A stretch of 64,000 nucleotides of DNA from Cyclaneusma minus (taxonomy: Eukaryota > Ascomycota > Leotiomycetes > Marthamycetales > Marthamycetaceae): assembly GCA_037179335.1 (NCBI GenBank), contig JAKZHN010000010.1, positions 69,870 to 133,869 on the forward strand, written 5' to 3'. Both the position numbers and the translations under genes were made by a program. The notes below the pieces were generated by a model. The model was not told where the DNA came from. It made no database searches and worked only from the letters and a program-made list of their open reading frames with translations. Shown in pieces: positions 45,120 to 56,205 of this stretch (position 1 is its first letter; every line of letters starts with the position of its first letter).

Positions 45120-45430
45120 TCTGGTTGAGTCAGACCCTCAACCCGACCCCATACCCCTGACCCGACCCGGCCCAGCCCAGCTCCGGCCAGGCGGCAAAAG
45201 CTGCCCCAACGGCTTCACGCCACAGCGCGTCCATGTTCGGGCGGTCGATCGGACAGCCTGAAGGCGTCGTTGAAGTTGCAGGCGAACTGAATGTAGCCGA
45301 CCTGTTGAAAGAAGTGACCAAGGCCTTGTGTGTAAATCGCCATCTTCAGTTTGGCGCTGGCGGCGTCTTCTATTCTAGCATCTTCCATATAAAGTTCGTT
45401 GTCATGATCCAGTGAAGCTGGCTGGGCAAC
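45120..45430 (-). pseudogene. Broken paralogue of the unknown 462-aa protein
   Basis: Minus-strand translation gives MEDARIEDAASAKLKMAIY, then GYIQFACNFND, then after a frameshift near 45255 CPIDRPNMDALWREAVGAAF with AAWPE. This aligns without large gaps to the plus-strand gene at 36931-38378 (VEMEDVEMEDPMDRL, YVGFAADVNEA, INRPTMDLLWRQVVMAAFEA). After AAWPE the reading runs into GGGTC-type low-complexity sequence and stops, so the 3' part is lost. It is a dead partial copy, with no start or splice structure. Confidence 0.7.
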
Positions 45431-46242
45431 TTCACTCTCGGAGATTTGGGGCGCAAGCCTTTCAACCTCTTAGGAGTATCCGGAAGGTGAAGAAGGCGCA
45501 GTAGATTGAAGGGAGAGGCCCTGGATGGCCCCAATGAAGCTGGATTCGGCGCTGGGTCGACCGTAAGGGTGAACTTGGGCTTCTCCAGTTCCTGATGTCC
45601 TTGCCATGTATGCTTGTTCTCCTGGTATCTTCGGGATGTTGATGACGACTTTTGGAAGTTGTTAGTTCGCCGATCGCTTGTCAAGAAGGGTTTGTAAATT
45701 TGGGTTGCTCGCTTATGCTATAAAGCTGAAAGTGTGGAGCTGTCGATGTTTAATAAATTTAATAGATGCCTAACAAAGACCTAATATACTCAGGGAAAGA
45801 GCATAAAGCCTGGGATCAGATTATTCAGAAGCGGGATGGATTGAAATACTCGGCCGAGTCCCGACTTTAAGTGCTCACTTGGGACCGAGATTTTGAGTCA
45901 ATAATGGATCTTAAGTTGACAGCAAATCTTGATTTGACATTGGGTTTTGAGTCGATAAGAGGTTTGAGTTGACAGAGAGATATTGAATTTGAGCCGCGGA
46001 GGGGTTCAACGAGATGGTCTAGCTTCCCTCCCGCAAGGAGCATCAGCAGTGATGGGCAACTGTCCAAAACACAGGCGGGCTGCCAGTTGCGAGGTTGCAG
46101 AGCAGGCATCCGCAAGGCTACACACGAGGCTGCTCACGTGCACGTCACGTGCGGTGCCATGACGCCTGCGACGACACATCAGATCAAAAAATTGAGAAAA
46201 CACCATTTTGGTCTTTCAGCTGCGAATGAATAGCTTTTGGGG
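45431..46242. other. Intergenic region with degenerate TTGAGT repeats
   Basis: Degenerate short repeats of TTGAGTTGACA/TTGAGTCGATA type at about 45885-46000. An upstream part of the broken paralogue may extend to about 45690. No intact gene. Confidence 0.45.
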
Positions 46243-46437
46243 AAAAAAAACTAAATTATCCTGAATAGCAAAAGAATCGAACCTGTGTGACCTATTAGCA
46301 ATACAGTACTCGGCCAGGTGTGATTAACGAAACGGGAAAGGGATTCTAGCCACTGGCAAGCCAGGGACCAGACCTATTCCGTTACACCATGAGAGTGGGC
46401 GAGTGATTGATCTTCTCCGATTTGGACTTATGTATAT
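46243..46437 (-). ncRNA. Candidate Pol III transcript with tRNA-like A and B boxes
   Basis: On the minus strand: ATATAC near 46437-46432, A box TGGTGTAACGG (46389-46379, as in tRNA-Gln/Glu), a CTGGC-TT-GCCAG hairpin, a perfect B box GGTTCGATTC (46283-46274), and eight Ts (46250-46243). Predicted RNA is about 150 nt. It cannot form a tRNA cloverleaf because the bases after the B box do not pair with the 5' end. It is best read as a tRNA-derived SINE or another Pol III RNA, unrelated in sequence to family R. Confidence 0.45.
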
Positions 46438-47011
46438 GGATGGCCTTCGAGGCGGCTGCACCAGACTTTACGAAGCTCACCTCGGAGGAGTTCTTCAGAA
46501 CCCAATCTCAACTGCGCCTTCAACCATTAGATGCGCAGTTCTTCACCTCCAGCTTCACAGAGAACATTTTGCCCATCCCCTCGATCTCTCCTGATTGACT
46601 CCATGACCCGACTCGTCGTCCTTCAACCCCGGCTTTCCCATTGCCACTTCTCTCCACCTCTTCCACCGGTTTTCTCTCTTTCTCCTCCCTCCTCTTCTCC
46701 CCGCCACAAGTGCGCCGACAGTAACACATCCTTCTTCTCGAGGCTCAACCCGAGTAAACAAACTAATGTATTCCAACGAGCCATTTCCACCTAGAGTAGA
46801 AAGATATACAATAAAGAAGCTATTGACAGACAGGACAAGTTTGCCTCCAGTGAATGAATATGCGCAAATCAATGTAAACAATCCCCAGACCACACCTCGT
46901 CCCCCTCCCAGAAGCACCCAGAAAACAACAAAACAACATCTTCCTCGATCCCTCCCAGACACCTCCATTCCCCATCTGCAACCATCTCCTCCCACTCCAC
47001 CCAACGTCACC

Positions 47012-48033
47012 ATGACCGCCACAACCCGCAGAAAGTCGCAAAGAATCGCGGCGCAAACTCCAAACAAGTCTGAGCTCGAGCTCAAGTCTCCAGACCTGAA
47101 GCGCCCATTCGCGAAGCTCAAATTCCGCGCCCGTCCCCAATCCTCCAACGCGACTACTTCAGCCCCACTCACCGCTTCAACCGCTCCACCAACCGCTCCA
47201 CCGACCGCTCCAACAGCTCCAACCCAGCCTTCCACCCCATCCTCGCCACGAAGCCTCAAAGCACAACAAGCCTGGCAAGCGCAGCACCGCAAGACCCACC
47301 TTCTGGAGATCGCCAGCAAGAAATCCGAGATCCTCGCGCTGCAAATCAACGAGTTGCAGAAAGAGCTTGCATCCGACTTTGCCAACGGCGCTCCTGCGAG
47401 TGCTGAGAGTGAGTATATAGCGTTGCTTCACCCTGCTCTGCTTCCGATACTTCCCAAGCCTCCAGTTTTCCCATGTTTACACTGCTGACTACGTTGTATC
47501 TAGTGGCCACGAAGCGCGTCGAGAATCTCGAGAGTCTGCAAGACATGTATTCCAAGCATCGCGACATAGTTGAAGAAATCCGCGAGATTGCTGGTGTCCC
47601 CGTGCCTGACTTCCTCGAATGCGCGAAGTTGAGGGAGAGGAGAGAGAGGCAGGAGATGAAAGATCGCGAGGCCTATGAAAGGATCTTGAACAGTCGTCAT
47701 GTGGTCCAAAGCAAGTGGATAACTCTCGAGCAATGGATGGTAAGAAGGCAGGAGGAGAGGGCTGACCTTCGTGTGAGTGGAAGAGTGCATGATCTTCGTG
47801 GGGTGTCCGACCCGAATGAGCCGGAGAGCGAGGAGGAAAAGTGCGGGGTGTGTAAGGAGTGCTTGGAAAATAACGAGCGTGAGAGGAGGGCTTGGAGGGA
47901 GAAGTCGGAGATGGAGAAGGTCCTGGAAGAGATGGCCATGGAGATCGCCAAAGAGGGTGATGCGGATTTGGCGGGTGCATTGGAGGGACTCGATATGAAC
48001 GGCTGGGGCGACGTCGAGATGAAGGATGCTTGA
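47012..48033 (+). CDS. Uncharacterised basic/coiled protein
   Basis: I do not recognise this protein. Exons 47012-47408 and 47504-48033, with a 95-nt intron (GTGAGT...TCTAG, branch GCTGAC); 308 aa. The ATG chosen has a strong context (GTCACCATGACC) and starts MTATTRRKSQRIAAQTP. The same frame is open back to an ATG at 46766, which would give 390 aa with a Pro/Ser/Thr-rich extension that looks like UTR. The N-terminus is basic with a likely nuclear localisation signal, then comes a Thr/Ala/Pro-rich linker. A helical region spans the splice (HRKTHLLEIASKKSEILAL, MATKRVENLESLQDMY), and a CxxC pair (CGVCKEC) sits near the acidic C-terminus. A nuclear coiled-coil protein is a guess. Confidence 0.65.
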
Positions 48034-48427
48034 AGTTTGAACTTGCGGCCTTGAGGCTCTTTCACTGGACGCCAAGCATTCCACCCCGTTGGGGTGGTAT
48101 TCAGAATCAGGCTGGAGGACTTTGTAAAGCAGTTCATATCTCACAATACCAGCATGCCAACTTGGCAGGTGCTTGAGTTGTAGGAAAGGGGCGAATCAGG
48201 GGCATACAGGCTTGCGGAAAATTCTAGCAAATGATGATACCCAGAACTTCTCACCCCAAATGAAACGATGCCCGAAGTAAAAATTATTGAGACGTGAAAG
48301 CAATACTGTTCGGGTACATAATGATTATCGCCACGAGTCACCGTCTGGATCGCATAGTCACATCTGCATGAGATCCGTGTTGTGGAACAGCTTGTATGAT
48401 GACGATCGTTGTTGGTATCTCTCTTAT
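48034..48427. other. Convergent 3' flanks
   Basis: Gap between the ends of the uncharacterised coiled protein (+) and the NDUFA1-like gene (-). Nothing recognised. Confidence 0.5.
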
Positions 48428-48938
48428 CTAGACGAACCTCCTCTCGAGCTGCAAAAACAGAAATGTCAGTATTCAGTCTCCCCAATTATCCAGCACAAAG
48501 TCCCATCGTACTCACTCTCCATGCGTTGTTCAGCTCGAAGCCCAGAGGCGCCTCCGGGGCATCCGACTGTCCGCGCAGAAATCCGGTCAATCTCCTGTCA
48601 CGGTCCATCACTTCATCAAACCGCATCAGTACTGGTCCTGCTATACCGTACATCATGTATCGAGGGAAGGAAGCTTACTTTGCTGCGAGCTGTTAGCTAC
48701 ATTGTTTTCGAGGTGAAAGGGGAGGGGAGCTTACTCTGTCCCACTGGTCGACGGAGCGGCGAGCGCGCTTGCCTCCGTTCTGCATGTTCCTGATCTTGGA
48801 CATACCCGCGCCGGTGATGCCGAACATCTGTTGTAGCTATGAGCGAGGTTCTCGGCGAGGGAATGGGGTTCGGAGAGTGGGAAGACGGACGGTGAGCATG
48901 ATCCCGTAGGGGAGGAGCGCCTCGAAGGGGACGCCCAT
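48428..48938 (-). CDS. Complex I NDUFA1-like (MWFE) subunit, with a 4-nt microexon
   Basis: Small accessory subunit of mitochondrial NADH:ubiquinone oxidoreductase, 86 aa with a hydrophobic N-terminal span (VPFEALLPYGIMLTMFGITG). Exons on the minus strand: 48938-48891, 48827-48735, 48682-48679 (only CAAA), 48610-48516 and 48448-48428; introns of 63, 52, 68 and 67 nt. The microexon supplies Gln and the first base of Met to give VDQWDRQMMDRDRRLTG, the conserved family sequence. It is flanked by GCTAAC...CGCAG and GTAAGC. Without it the downstream exon is out of frame. The end is LERRFV. It is divergent from the MYST acetyltransferase gene, with 737 bp between starts. Confidence 0.85.
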
Positions 48939-49675
48939 TGTGACGTATCAGAAGATCACTGGAAGCAGTCAGTACATCAATTCCTCAAATGCGCAATTGG
49001 GTTCCCATACCGGCAGAATTGATTGTTTGGTGTATGAATTGCTTGCTGGAGCAGGCCGCTGGGATGAGGTGAGGTCAATCGCAACATCGCCCACCGACGC
49101 CAGGCCGCACCAGCCACTGAGGCTGCGATTGCTGATGACTAAGGCAGCTTCCAGTCCGGCCTAGGGAAATGCAGCCAACGGCACATCGAGCCTCACTTCT
49201 TCTGCCTGGGAAAACAACTCCGCACAACGTTTATTCACAAATACAAGCTTGATTTACGCGTCGGATCATCAAGAACTTCATTTGAACTCGAGAACTGGAC
49301 CCCCAACCCAACGTGTGGTGGAAATCTGGCGCGTTTGACCCTCGGTGATGAATGCGCGCTGGACCGGAGGACTCACTGCGATTGTGGTCCCTGAGTACCA
49401 TCTGCGACGACTGCTCCACCTTTCCAGACACCTGCCAGGAAGACGGACACCGTTCAAGCGAGCATTGTGCCTTATGCAATCAATTAATTCTTGGTGGAGG
49501 GACATAGTTGGGCAGTAAAGGTCACCCCCCGGGTACAAACAGTCGCGACCAGCCAGCCACCTTCCTGTCCGCACCAGCCCAAACCTCACTCAAACCTCAC
49601 TCCAAACACCGCCCTCCCCCAATTCCATATACATACACGTGAATTTCGAAACCGATGAGCACCTCGGCCTGAAAT
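48939..49675. other. Divergent promoter region (NDUFA1-like / MYST)
   Basis: Between two divergent genes. I saw no repeat or RNA gene. Confidence 0.5.
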
Positions 49676-52600
49676 ATGGCCTCGGCGATGCTGGCTAAAG
49701 AGATGCCGCCGAGAATGATGCCCCCGCACCATCGCGCCCACTTCGAACAAGACCAAGCCATGGACGACGACATGGCGGAGCATGAAAACCGTTTCACGCG
49801 CAACCAGCTTCATAACGGTGTATATATGGCTGGTGGGGCAGGAGAAGACCAGGACGCGCTCGGCGAAGAAGAGGAGGGCGAAGAGGACCAGGAGGGAGCT
49901 TCGGACGAAGACGCCGAAGGCGGGGAAGAGAATGATGACGGCGCAGAGGAGGACCATGGAGAATCAGGCGACGAAGAAGACGAGGGTGTCGGAGCAGTGA
50001 AGATCCAACCCGGCCTACAAGACGACGATGACGAGGATGCTGTCATTGAGGATGACGAGAGCGCGAGCGAAGCGTCGAAAGAATTCAGTGATGGCGAATC
50101 GGAAGTCGAAGAGGAATGGGAGGCTGCTGCTGCTGAGGATGACGAGGACGAAGCAGAGCCCATGAACCCCAATCGCTGCATGTAAGTGACGAGGTATACC
50201 GATGATTGAGCTGTACTGACCTGGAAACTAGCTTCTGTCAGCAAGGCGAAGAAGATGACCCTAGCGAGGAGTTCGAAGAATACCTTGCTTGCGCTGTCTG
50301 TGGAGACAATTGTACGTATCACCGTTGCTGTTTGTAAATATTGATTTATGAGGAGCCGAGGCTGACGAGGCTGCAGCTCACCGGCAATGTGCTCGGAACG
50401 CTGAAGCTTTTATGCCAGATGAAGGTATGATATATCCGTTACTGTCTCCAAAAACCCTTGAATTGCCCTGTACTGACCCTGTACATAGATGGTGCCCGCT
50501 GGCGATGCCCTTCATGCGTCGAAAATGCTCTGGAACCAGATGCTGCCATCTTGGACATCGAAGCTCCGCTGTCCGCCCGCCACTCGTCTGCCCCCAAGCT
50601 GGCGAGGGACCTGCTCCCGTCGCAGCGCGGCGCCGTCAAGCCGGATTCGCATTCCATGTTTAACCAGTTGATTGTGAATGATGATCCCAAGGACGGTTCC
50701 CGCACTCTGCGAAAGCGTAAGACTTCCTCCATTGAACCCGAGGATGGCGCCATAGGGGCTTTAAGAAAGAGGCGTAAAGGCAGTTCCACGAATGCCATCG
50801 CCTCCACAGAGGACGGCGAGGAAGCGGCCGAAGATGCAGAGCCGCCAGGCGATGAACAGGGACAGCCTGTGGAAACCGAGGGAGTTGAGACAAATGGCCT
50901 TTCGACTCGCTCGTCGAGATCGCTTCGTCCCAAATCGTCTGGCGGTGCCCGCGGCGCTTCCATTCTCAAGAATACCCGCACCAGCCTAGTTGTCGCCGTT
51001 CGCGTTGATCCGGAGCAACTAGAGGAGATCTTGTCTAAAGCGCCCAAACCCGAGAAACCGAAGAGAAAACGTGTGAGGCCGCCTGCTGCATCCCGTGCGA
51101 ACCGTGTCTCGGTAGCACCACCAGTTTCTCTTCCCTCCGCCACTTACTCGCAACCATTCTACGCCTTTCATGATCGGGAACACGACGATTTGAAATCCAA
51201 ACCATACGGTGGTATTTTGAAAGAAGCTGAAGCTGACACTACGAGAACTCTGCCCGGACCCAACGAGCGACGACTTTTTGACAAAGCACGCCAGGAGGCA
51301 GAGGATGAGTGGAAGGTCAAGACTGCGGAAGCTCAGGCCGAAGCGGAGAATATCAAAAAGCCGAAGAAGGTTTCTGCCCCAGGAAGTCAGATTGAATGCA
51401 TCAACTTCGGAGGCTACGAAATCGACACCTGGTATGCGGCGCCTTACCCCGAGGAGTACAGCCGGAATCGGGTGCTCTATATTTGCGAGTTCTGCCTGAA
51501 GTACATGAGCTCTGACTATGTTGCCTGGAGGCATAAGCTGAAGTGTCCGGCCAAGCACCCTCCCGGGGATGAGATATACCGTGCCAAATCCATTTCGGTG
51601 TTTGAGGTAGACGGACGAAAGAATCCCGTCTATTGCCAGAATCTGTGTCTCTTGGCCAAACTCTTCCTCGGTTCCAAGACTTTGTACTACGACGTGGAAC
51701 CATTCTTGTTCTATGTCATGACCGAATACGACGAACTCGGCTGTCATTTCGTTGGTTACTTTTCAAAAGAAAAGCGCCCTAGCAGTCAGAACAACGTTTC
51801 CTGCATTCTAACTCTGCCAATCCATCAGCGAAAAGGGTACGGCAACCTCCTCATTGACTTCTCATACCTCCTGACCCGTGTTGAAAAGAAATCTGGCTCT
51901 CCTGAAAAGCCTCTGTCAGATATGGGTCTGGTATCCTACCGAAACTACTGGCGACTCGTCATGTGCTACAAGCTACGAGAAATCAAGGGGCCCTTCAGCA
52001 TCGTCGATCTTTCTGAGAAGACTGGCATGACTGCCGACGACATCGTCTCAGCATTGGAAGGACTACGAGCTCTCGTCCGGGATCCTGTGACTGGAATATA
52101 TGCCTACCGCTTGGATTACAAATTCTTCGACGAGTATATCGACAAGTGGGAGAAGAAGAACTATGTCAAGCTCGATCCCAAAGCACTTGTGTGGACTCCG
52201 TATGTCATGGGTAGGAATAACGCATCGGCCTTCGATCATCCGCCACCACTCAATACTGTTGCTCCAAGAGATGGCGAAAATGAGGAAGCAGACTCCAAAC
52301 CCGAGTTACAAACACGGTCCATTGTTCCCAATGGTGATATCACGCGTCCAGCAGAGACAAACGGAGATACCAATGGGAACACTAATGAAGAAAACAAGAT
52401 ACAGGAATCCGAGACCCAAGACGTTGAAATGGCCGAAAATGCCGACCTCGACGCCGAGATCTCTCCCACATCAACGCCAGCTCCCAGACCCAAAGGAAAA
52501 CCCTCAGGAAAACCCTCCAAGGACAAAGACAAAGAAAATTTTTCGCCTTCTAAACCCAAGACTCTCACCATAACTCTCCCACCAGTCACCCACGGTGCCT

Positions 52601-53475
52601 CTTCCACCGTTAGCAAACCATCCCCCGACGCGACCTACAACCACAACATCCCACCCACCCGTTTCGTCGTCTTTCCACCCGTCCCCGGCGGCCGCAGCGT
52701 CCTCTCCCGCCCCCGCACCAGCACATCCAGCCGTTCCCGTCCACGCACCTCATCCAGCCGCTCCACTGCACGCCGCCGCACCAACACCACCACCACCGGC
52801 GGCAGCCGATCTAATCGCTCGCGTCCACGCGCCCGCAGTACTGCGCGCAGCAATAGCAATCCTGATATTGCAGCTGCCAGTTCCAGTCGGCGCAAGAGTG
52901 GCGGTACAGGCCGCGGTCCAGGGCGATGGCCTAAAGGCACGAAGAAGTCAGATTTCGGAAATGCGGATAGTGGTCCGGGATTGCCGCCTAGGATGCTGAA
53001 GCAGAGAAGTAAGCTGGGGAATGAGTTAACCTTGAGTGACGGAGATGAGGGTGGTGATTTGGAGAGAGAGGCGGAGCAGGAGGAGCAGGAGGATCCGGAC
53101 GCGATGTTATATGAAACGCCGGGACCGAGTCGTCCGAGGAGAAGAGAGGGAACGAGGAGTCAGGGGAAGCCTAGTGGACAAGGCTTAGGCAAACCGAATG
53201 GACAGGGCTTAGGCAAACCGAGTGGACAGGGCTTAGGCAAGCCGAGTGGGATCGGCAAAGGAAAGGGGAAGGGAAAAGCTGCTATGACTCCAGATGCCGA
53301 TGATGGTGCTGATGAGCAAGAAGCAGATGAGAATGACGAGGCGGTTGTGGACGAGGAGATGGAGGATGTGGATGGCGATGATCCGGATGCTGATCCTGAT
53401 GCTGTGCCTGAGGAAGAAGAAGACGACGAGGAGGAGGAGGAGAGTCGTGGCGGAAGGATGCATCTCAGAAGATGA
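49676..53475 (+). CDS. PHD-finger MYST histone acetyltransferase (SAS3/MOZ-like)
   Basis: Nuclear lysine acetyltransferase of the MYST family, likely the NuA3-type H3 acetyltransferase. Exons 49676-50181, 50232-50311, 50377-50424 and 50489-53475; introns of 50, 65 and 64 nt; 1,206 aa. The N-terminus is very acidic. The PHD finger covers about residues 167-225 and is split over four exons (CIFCQQ, CAVCGDNSHRQC, WRCPSC). The MYST domain is at about 511-780: INFGGYEIDTWY, C2HC finger CEFCLKYM and HKLKC, catalytic Cys in NNVSCILTLP, acetyl-CoA loop HQRKGYGNLLIDFSY, and catalytic Glu in SPEKPLSDMGLVSY. The C-terminal 400 residues are disordered, with an Arg/Ser-rich part, a tandem KPSGQGLG repeat (53167-53250) and a Glu/Asp tail. 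Confidence 0.95.
53167..53250 (+). repeat. 24-bp coding tandem repeat in the MYST gene
   Basis: Three full 24-bp units start at 53167, 53191 and 53215, plus a partial one. They encode KPSGQGLG, KPNGQGLG, KPSGQGLG and KPSG. Being in frame, the array may vary in length between strains. Confidence 0.85.
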
Positions 53476-54370
53476 GGATGCTTGAGGAACTATGCGTGAG
53501 GCATTACTTGTTTTGAGGCGCTGCTTTGGTCTTTTTGTTATTCGCTGAGTATACCAATATTAGGGACTAGGGCATGGCGCTTTACAGGCACGGGGTCCGT
53601 CTGTATTACTCTAGGTACCACTGTAATGAAAATTGTTAGGAACAATGGAAGGGCAAGTCTTGTCTGACGAGCGGAATTTGTCATGGTATATCGTCAATTG
53701 CTATTTTGAATTGAGGAGTCGGCTGGCTGGCTGCTTGCTGCTCATACACGTGCTAAAGGCTGGACTTGCTGCTTGTATTGTAATAATCTCCGAGATCGAC
53801 CCACGGAAATGTCTTTGAGCTTGTCTGATAATTGATATGTATAACACGTGATAACACGGCTGACTCTCGACACACTTTGGCGACGTTACATCGCGATTCG
53901 CGTCCTAGCGCGTCTCCCAAACTCAGATTCATCCGACATCAACTACCTCCTTTCTTGCCACGTAGGCCATCTGAAGAGATGTATTTCTCTTCCCAATCCC
54001 TCCTCAACCCCCCTCCGTGTTAAAGCCACGTCAAAGAATTGAGTCGGAATTGACATGATAATCTGGTATTTCTTTACGAGGGTGCCATACGACTTGTTGT
54101 GTCCGAGCTTCAATAAGGAGATATCAGAGCAAGTTTTGAGATCAGGTGCGCTGCCACTTCCCAAAAGCCTGTCATTTCTCCCCAAGCCCCCAACTGCGTG
54201 CTCACTCTCGCTAGCGTACAAAATTACAAAAATATACACCGCTTTTGAAACCGAGGAGATTAGCTTGACAGCTACGCGCTTGAAAGAGCAAGGTTTCCGC
54301 TCTATCACCGTCTCTCATACTCCTCCAGACCACCGAGCGCTCAAAAACGCGTCAGTAATCAGCCGCAAAG
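53476..54370. other. Intergenic region after the MYST gene
   Basis: About 0.9 kb with no recognised gene or repeat. Confidence 0.45.
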
Positions 54371-55433
54371 ATGTCGCCCTCAAGCTCTGTGAATTCCGAA
54401 GTCCGCGACTCCGACGTGAGGAGCAAGCTCCAGCCCAGCCAGCATCGACATCCAGAACCCCAAAGTCAAAGACCGCAAACAAGCGCAAACAAGCGCCCCA
54501 TCCGAAGATCTATCTTCGTCCTCGTCCAATTCCGACTCAGCCGACGCATCTCCAGAACCTTCCTCCGCCGCCGTAGAACCAGCAGCGAAAAAGCCGCGCC
54601 GCAAACCGGGTCCACCCAAAGGCTACAAAAGCAAGGTCGATCCCACCCGGCGCCCATCATGGGCCTACGACCTCTCCGGGTTCTGGGACTGCCAAAGCCC
54701 TGAGTTCGTCAAGGCTCTTGGGCTTTATGAAGAATCGCCGCGCGAGGAATCTCCAGATAACACTTTTGCTCACCTCTACGGCAGTCCGGATCAGAACCGC
54801 GTGTGGATGAAATTGTGAATCACGGAGACGAAGAAATCGGGACGGCGGGTCTGGGGACGGCTGGGGAACGGAAGATGTCATGGAGGACGGATGGGCGACG
54901 GACGCGAGTTTGGCTCGTTTGATAGGGAGGGGTTGAATGCTGTGGTGAGGCTTATGCCACTTCCAAAAAGCTACCTGGATGAGTTGGAGAAAGAGGTGGA
55001 TGAAATGAGTGAGGAGAGTTTGATTAGTTCGAACTATTTGCATGGTAAGGGAGAGAGTATGGAGCAGACACGGGAGAGGTTGAAGATGCAAGATGTGCTG
55101 TGGATGGATGATGAGGAAATTCAGGAGAAATGCAAGATTCCGGAGGGCGTGTGGCCGGGGAGCGAAGAAGATGGAGGGACGAGGCTTTGGGCGATTAGAT
55201 GGAGGGAGTGGAATGAGCTGGCGATGCAGATTGAACATGAAAGTCAGTGGTCGAGCGCAGTTGTGGAGTTTGTGAAGGAGGATGAGCAACTCAAGGTGAA
55301 GGGGAAGAGTTATGTGAGGGATAAGGAGGTGGAGATTGAGGGGAGAAAGACGGAAGAGGGGTCGAGGAGAAGTTGGCAGGAGCCGGGGGTGGAGAGGGAG
55401 TGGTTGCGGTACAAGAGAAGGCACTATATCTGA
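54371..55433 (+). CDS. Uncharacterised protein, intron structure uncertain
   Basis: I do not recognise this protein. The best model uses exons 54371-54415, 54456-54814 and 54875-55433; 320 aa. The reading frame from about 54456 to 55433 is open except for one TGA at 54816, which a 60-nt intron (GTGAAT...GGAAG) would remove in frame. The first intron would be only 40 nt, unusually short, so the 5' end is doubtful. Visible features are MSPSSSVNSEVRDSD, a Ser-rich stretch, a basic AKKPRRKPGPPKGYKSK that could be a nuclear signal or AT-hook-like, then SWAYDLSGFWDCQSPEFVKA, and a charged helical C-terminus with LPKSYLDELEKEVDEM and LWAIRWREWNELAM. If neither intron is used it is a pseudogene. Confidence 0.5.
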
Positions 55434-55659
55434 TGGGGTTAGAATGTTGTTTGGGTGTTGTTCTTACGCCTTCTGTCTTCAATGAACATGGATGGAACTC
55501 TACTGGTTTTTGAAAGGTAAGAGGCCTCTTGAATAGCTTCTGTATGAAACTGCTGGTTTTGCCAGCAAGCTTTTGTGCCGCTGGATCAGGGACGAGCAGG
55601 AAACTAAGAGAGAAAAGCCGCGAAAACAGAAGAACCGGGCACATGCTTAGCGAACGATT
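55434..55659. other. 3' flank, no feature seen
   Basis: Short gene-free stretch before RNA family R copy 3. Confidence 0.4.
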
Positions 55660-55877
55660 AAAAAAAAAGAGCAAAAAAAAGCAAAAAAGGGGGGGCGTAT
55701 CTTGGGAGCTCGAATTGGAACTGGTTGCAGATTCCTCACAAACCTTACGGTTCGGGTTTTTCAGAAGTTAGGTGGACGATAATCAACCTTACCTAACCAC
55801 TCTGCCAACTAATTGGTTTTTGGGACATGGAACTTGATACTGATTGGTAGAAGGTTTTCTCCAACTTGCGCTATATA
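55660..55877 (-). ncRNA. Candidate Pol III RNA, family R, copy 3
   Basis: Minus-strand order: TATATA 55877-55872, A box TGGCAGAGTGG 55807-55797, stem GTTAGG (55797-55792) with CCTAAC (55772-55767), GNRA hairpin CGAACC-GTAA-GGTTTG (55754-55739), TCTGC (55731-55727) pairing with GCAGA of the A box, B-box-like ATTCGAGC near 55714, and T-runs at about 55688-55660. It is nearly identical to copy 2 over the RNA body. GTATC at the 5' side can pair with GATAC at the 3' side, as in copy 2. Confidence 0.5.
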
Positions 55878-56205
55878 CCACCATCTCTTAAATGACCCTC
55901 TCCCAGCCAGTCTCCTCCCTCCCACCTGTCCTCACTCACCCGTGTTGCTCTACTCTAGCTTGGGCCTCTTTATGTCCTTTTTCCCCGTCTTGAGCTCTCC
56001 CAGCCTTGAGTCCTCCAGCCTCAAGCTCCTTCCGCGCTGCCCTCCTCTCGCGCCACCCTTCTCCAACGCTGCGCTTGCCCGGCGCTGTCCTTTTCCCGCG
56101 CTCCAGTCTTGACTTTATCCAGTCTTGACTTTCTCCGCACTCGACCTCGTCCCAGCCCGGCTCGTCCAGTTTCACCTACCTCCGCGCTCTCCGCTCCCCG
56201 CCCAG
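55694..56205. repeat. Duplicated block also found upstream of the 462-aa gene
   Basis: Homologous in the same orientation to about 36290-36770: the RNA body, GGTTTTTGGGACATGG, and a CT-rich stretch including CTTTTCCCGCGCT and CGTCCCA(A/G)CCCGGCTC. The similarity fades after about 56205. The coding part of the 462-aa gene is not present here. Confidence 0.7.

Noticed and set aside
46440..46598. Small plus-strand frame starting MAFEAAAPDF (52 codons)
   Set aside because: It may be an upstream open frame of the 47012 gene or chance; no support beyond an ATG and a stop.
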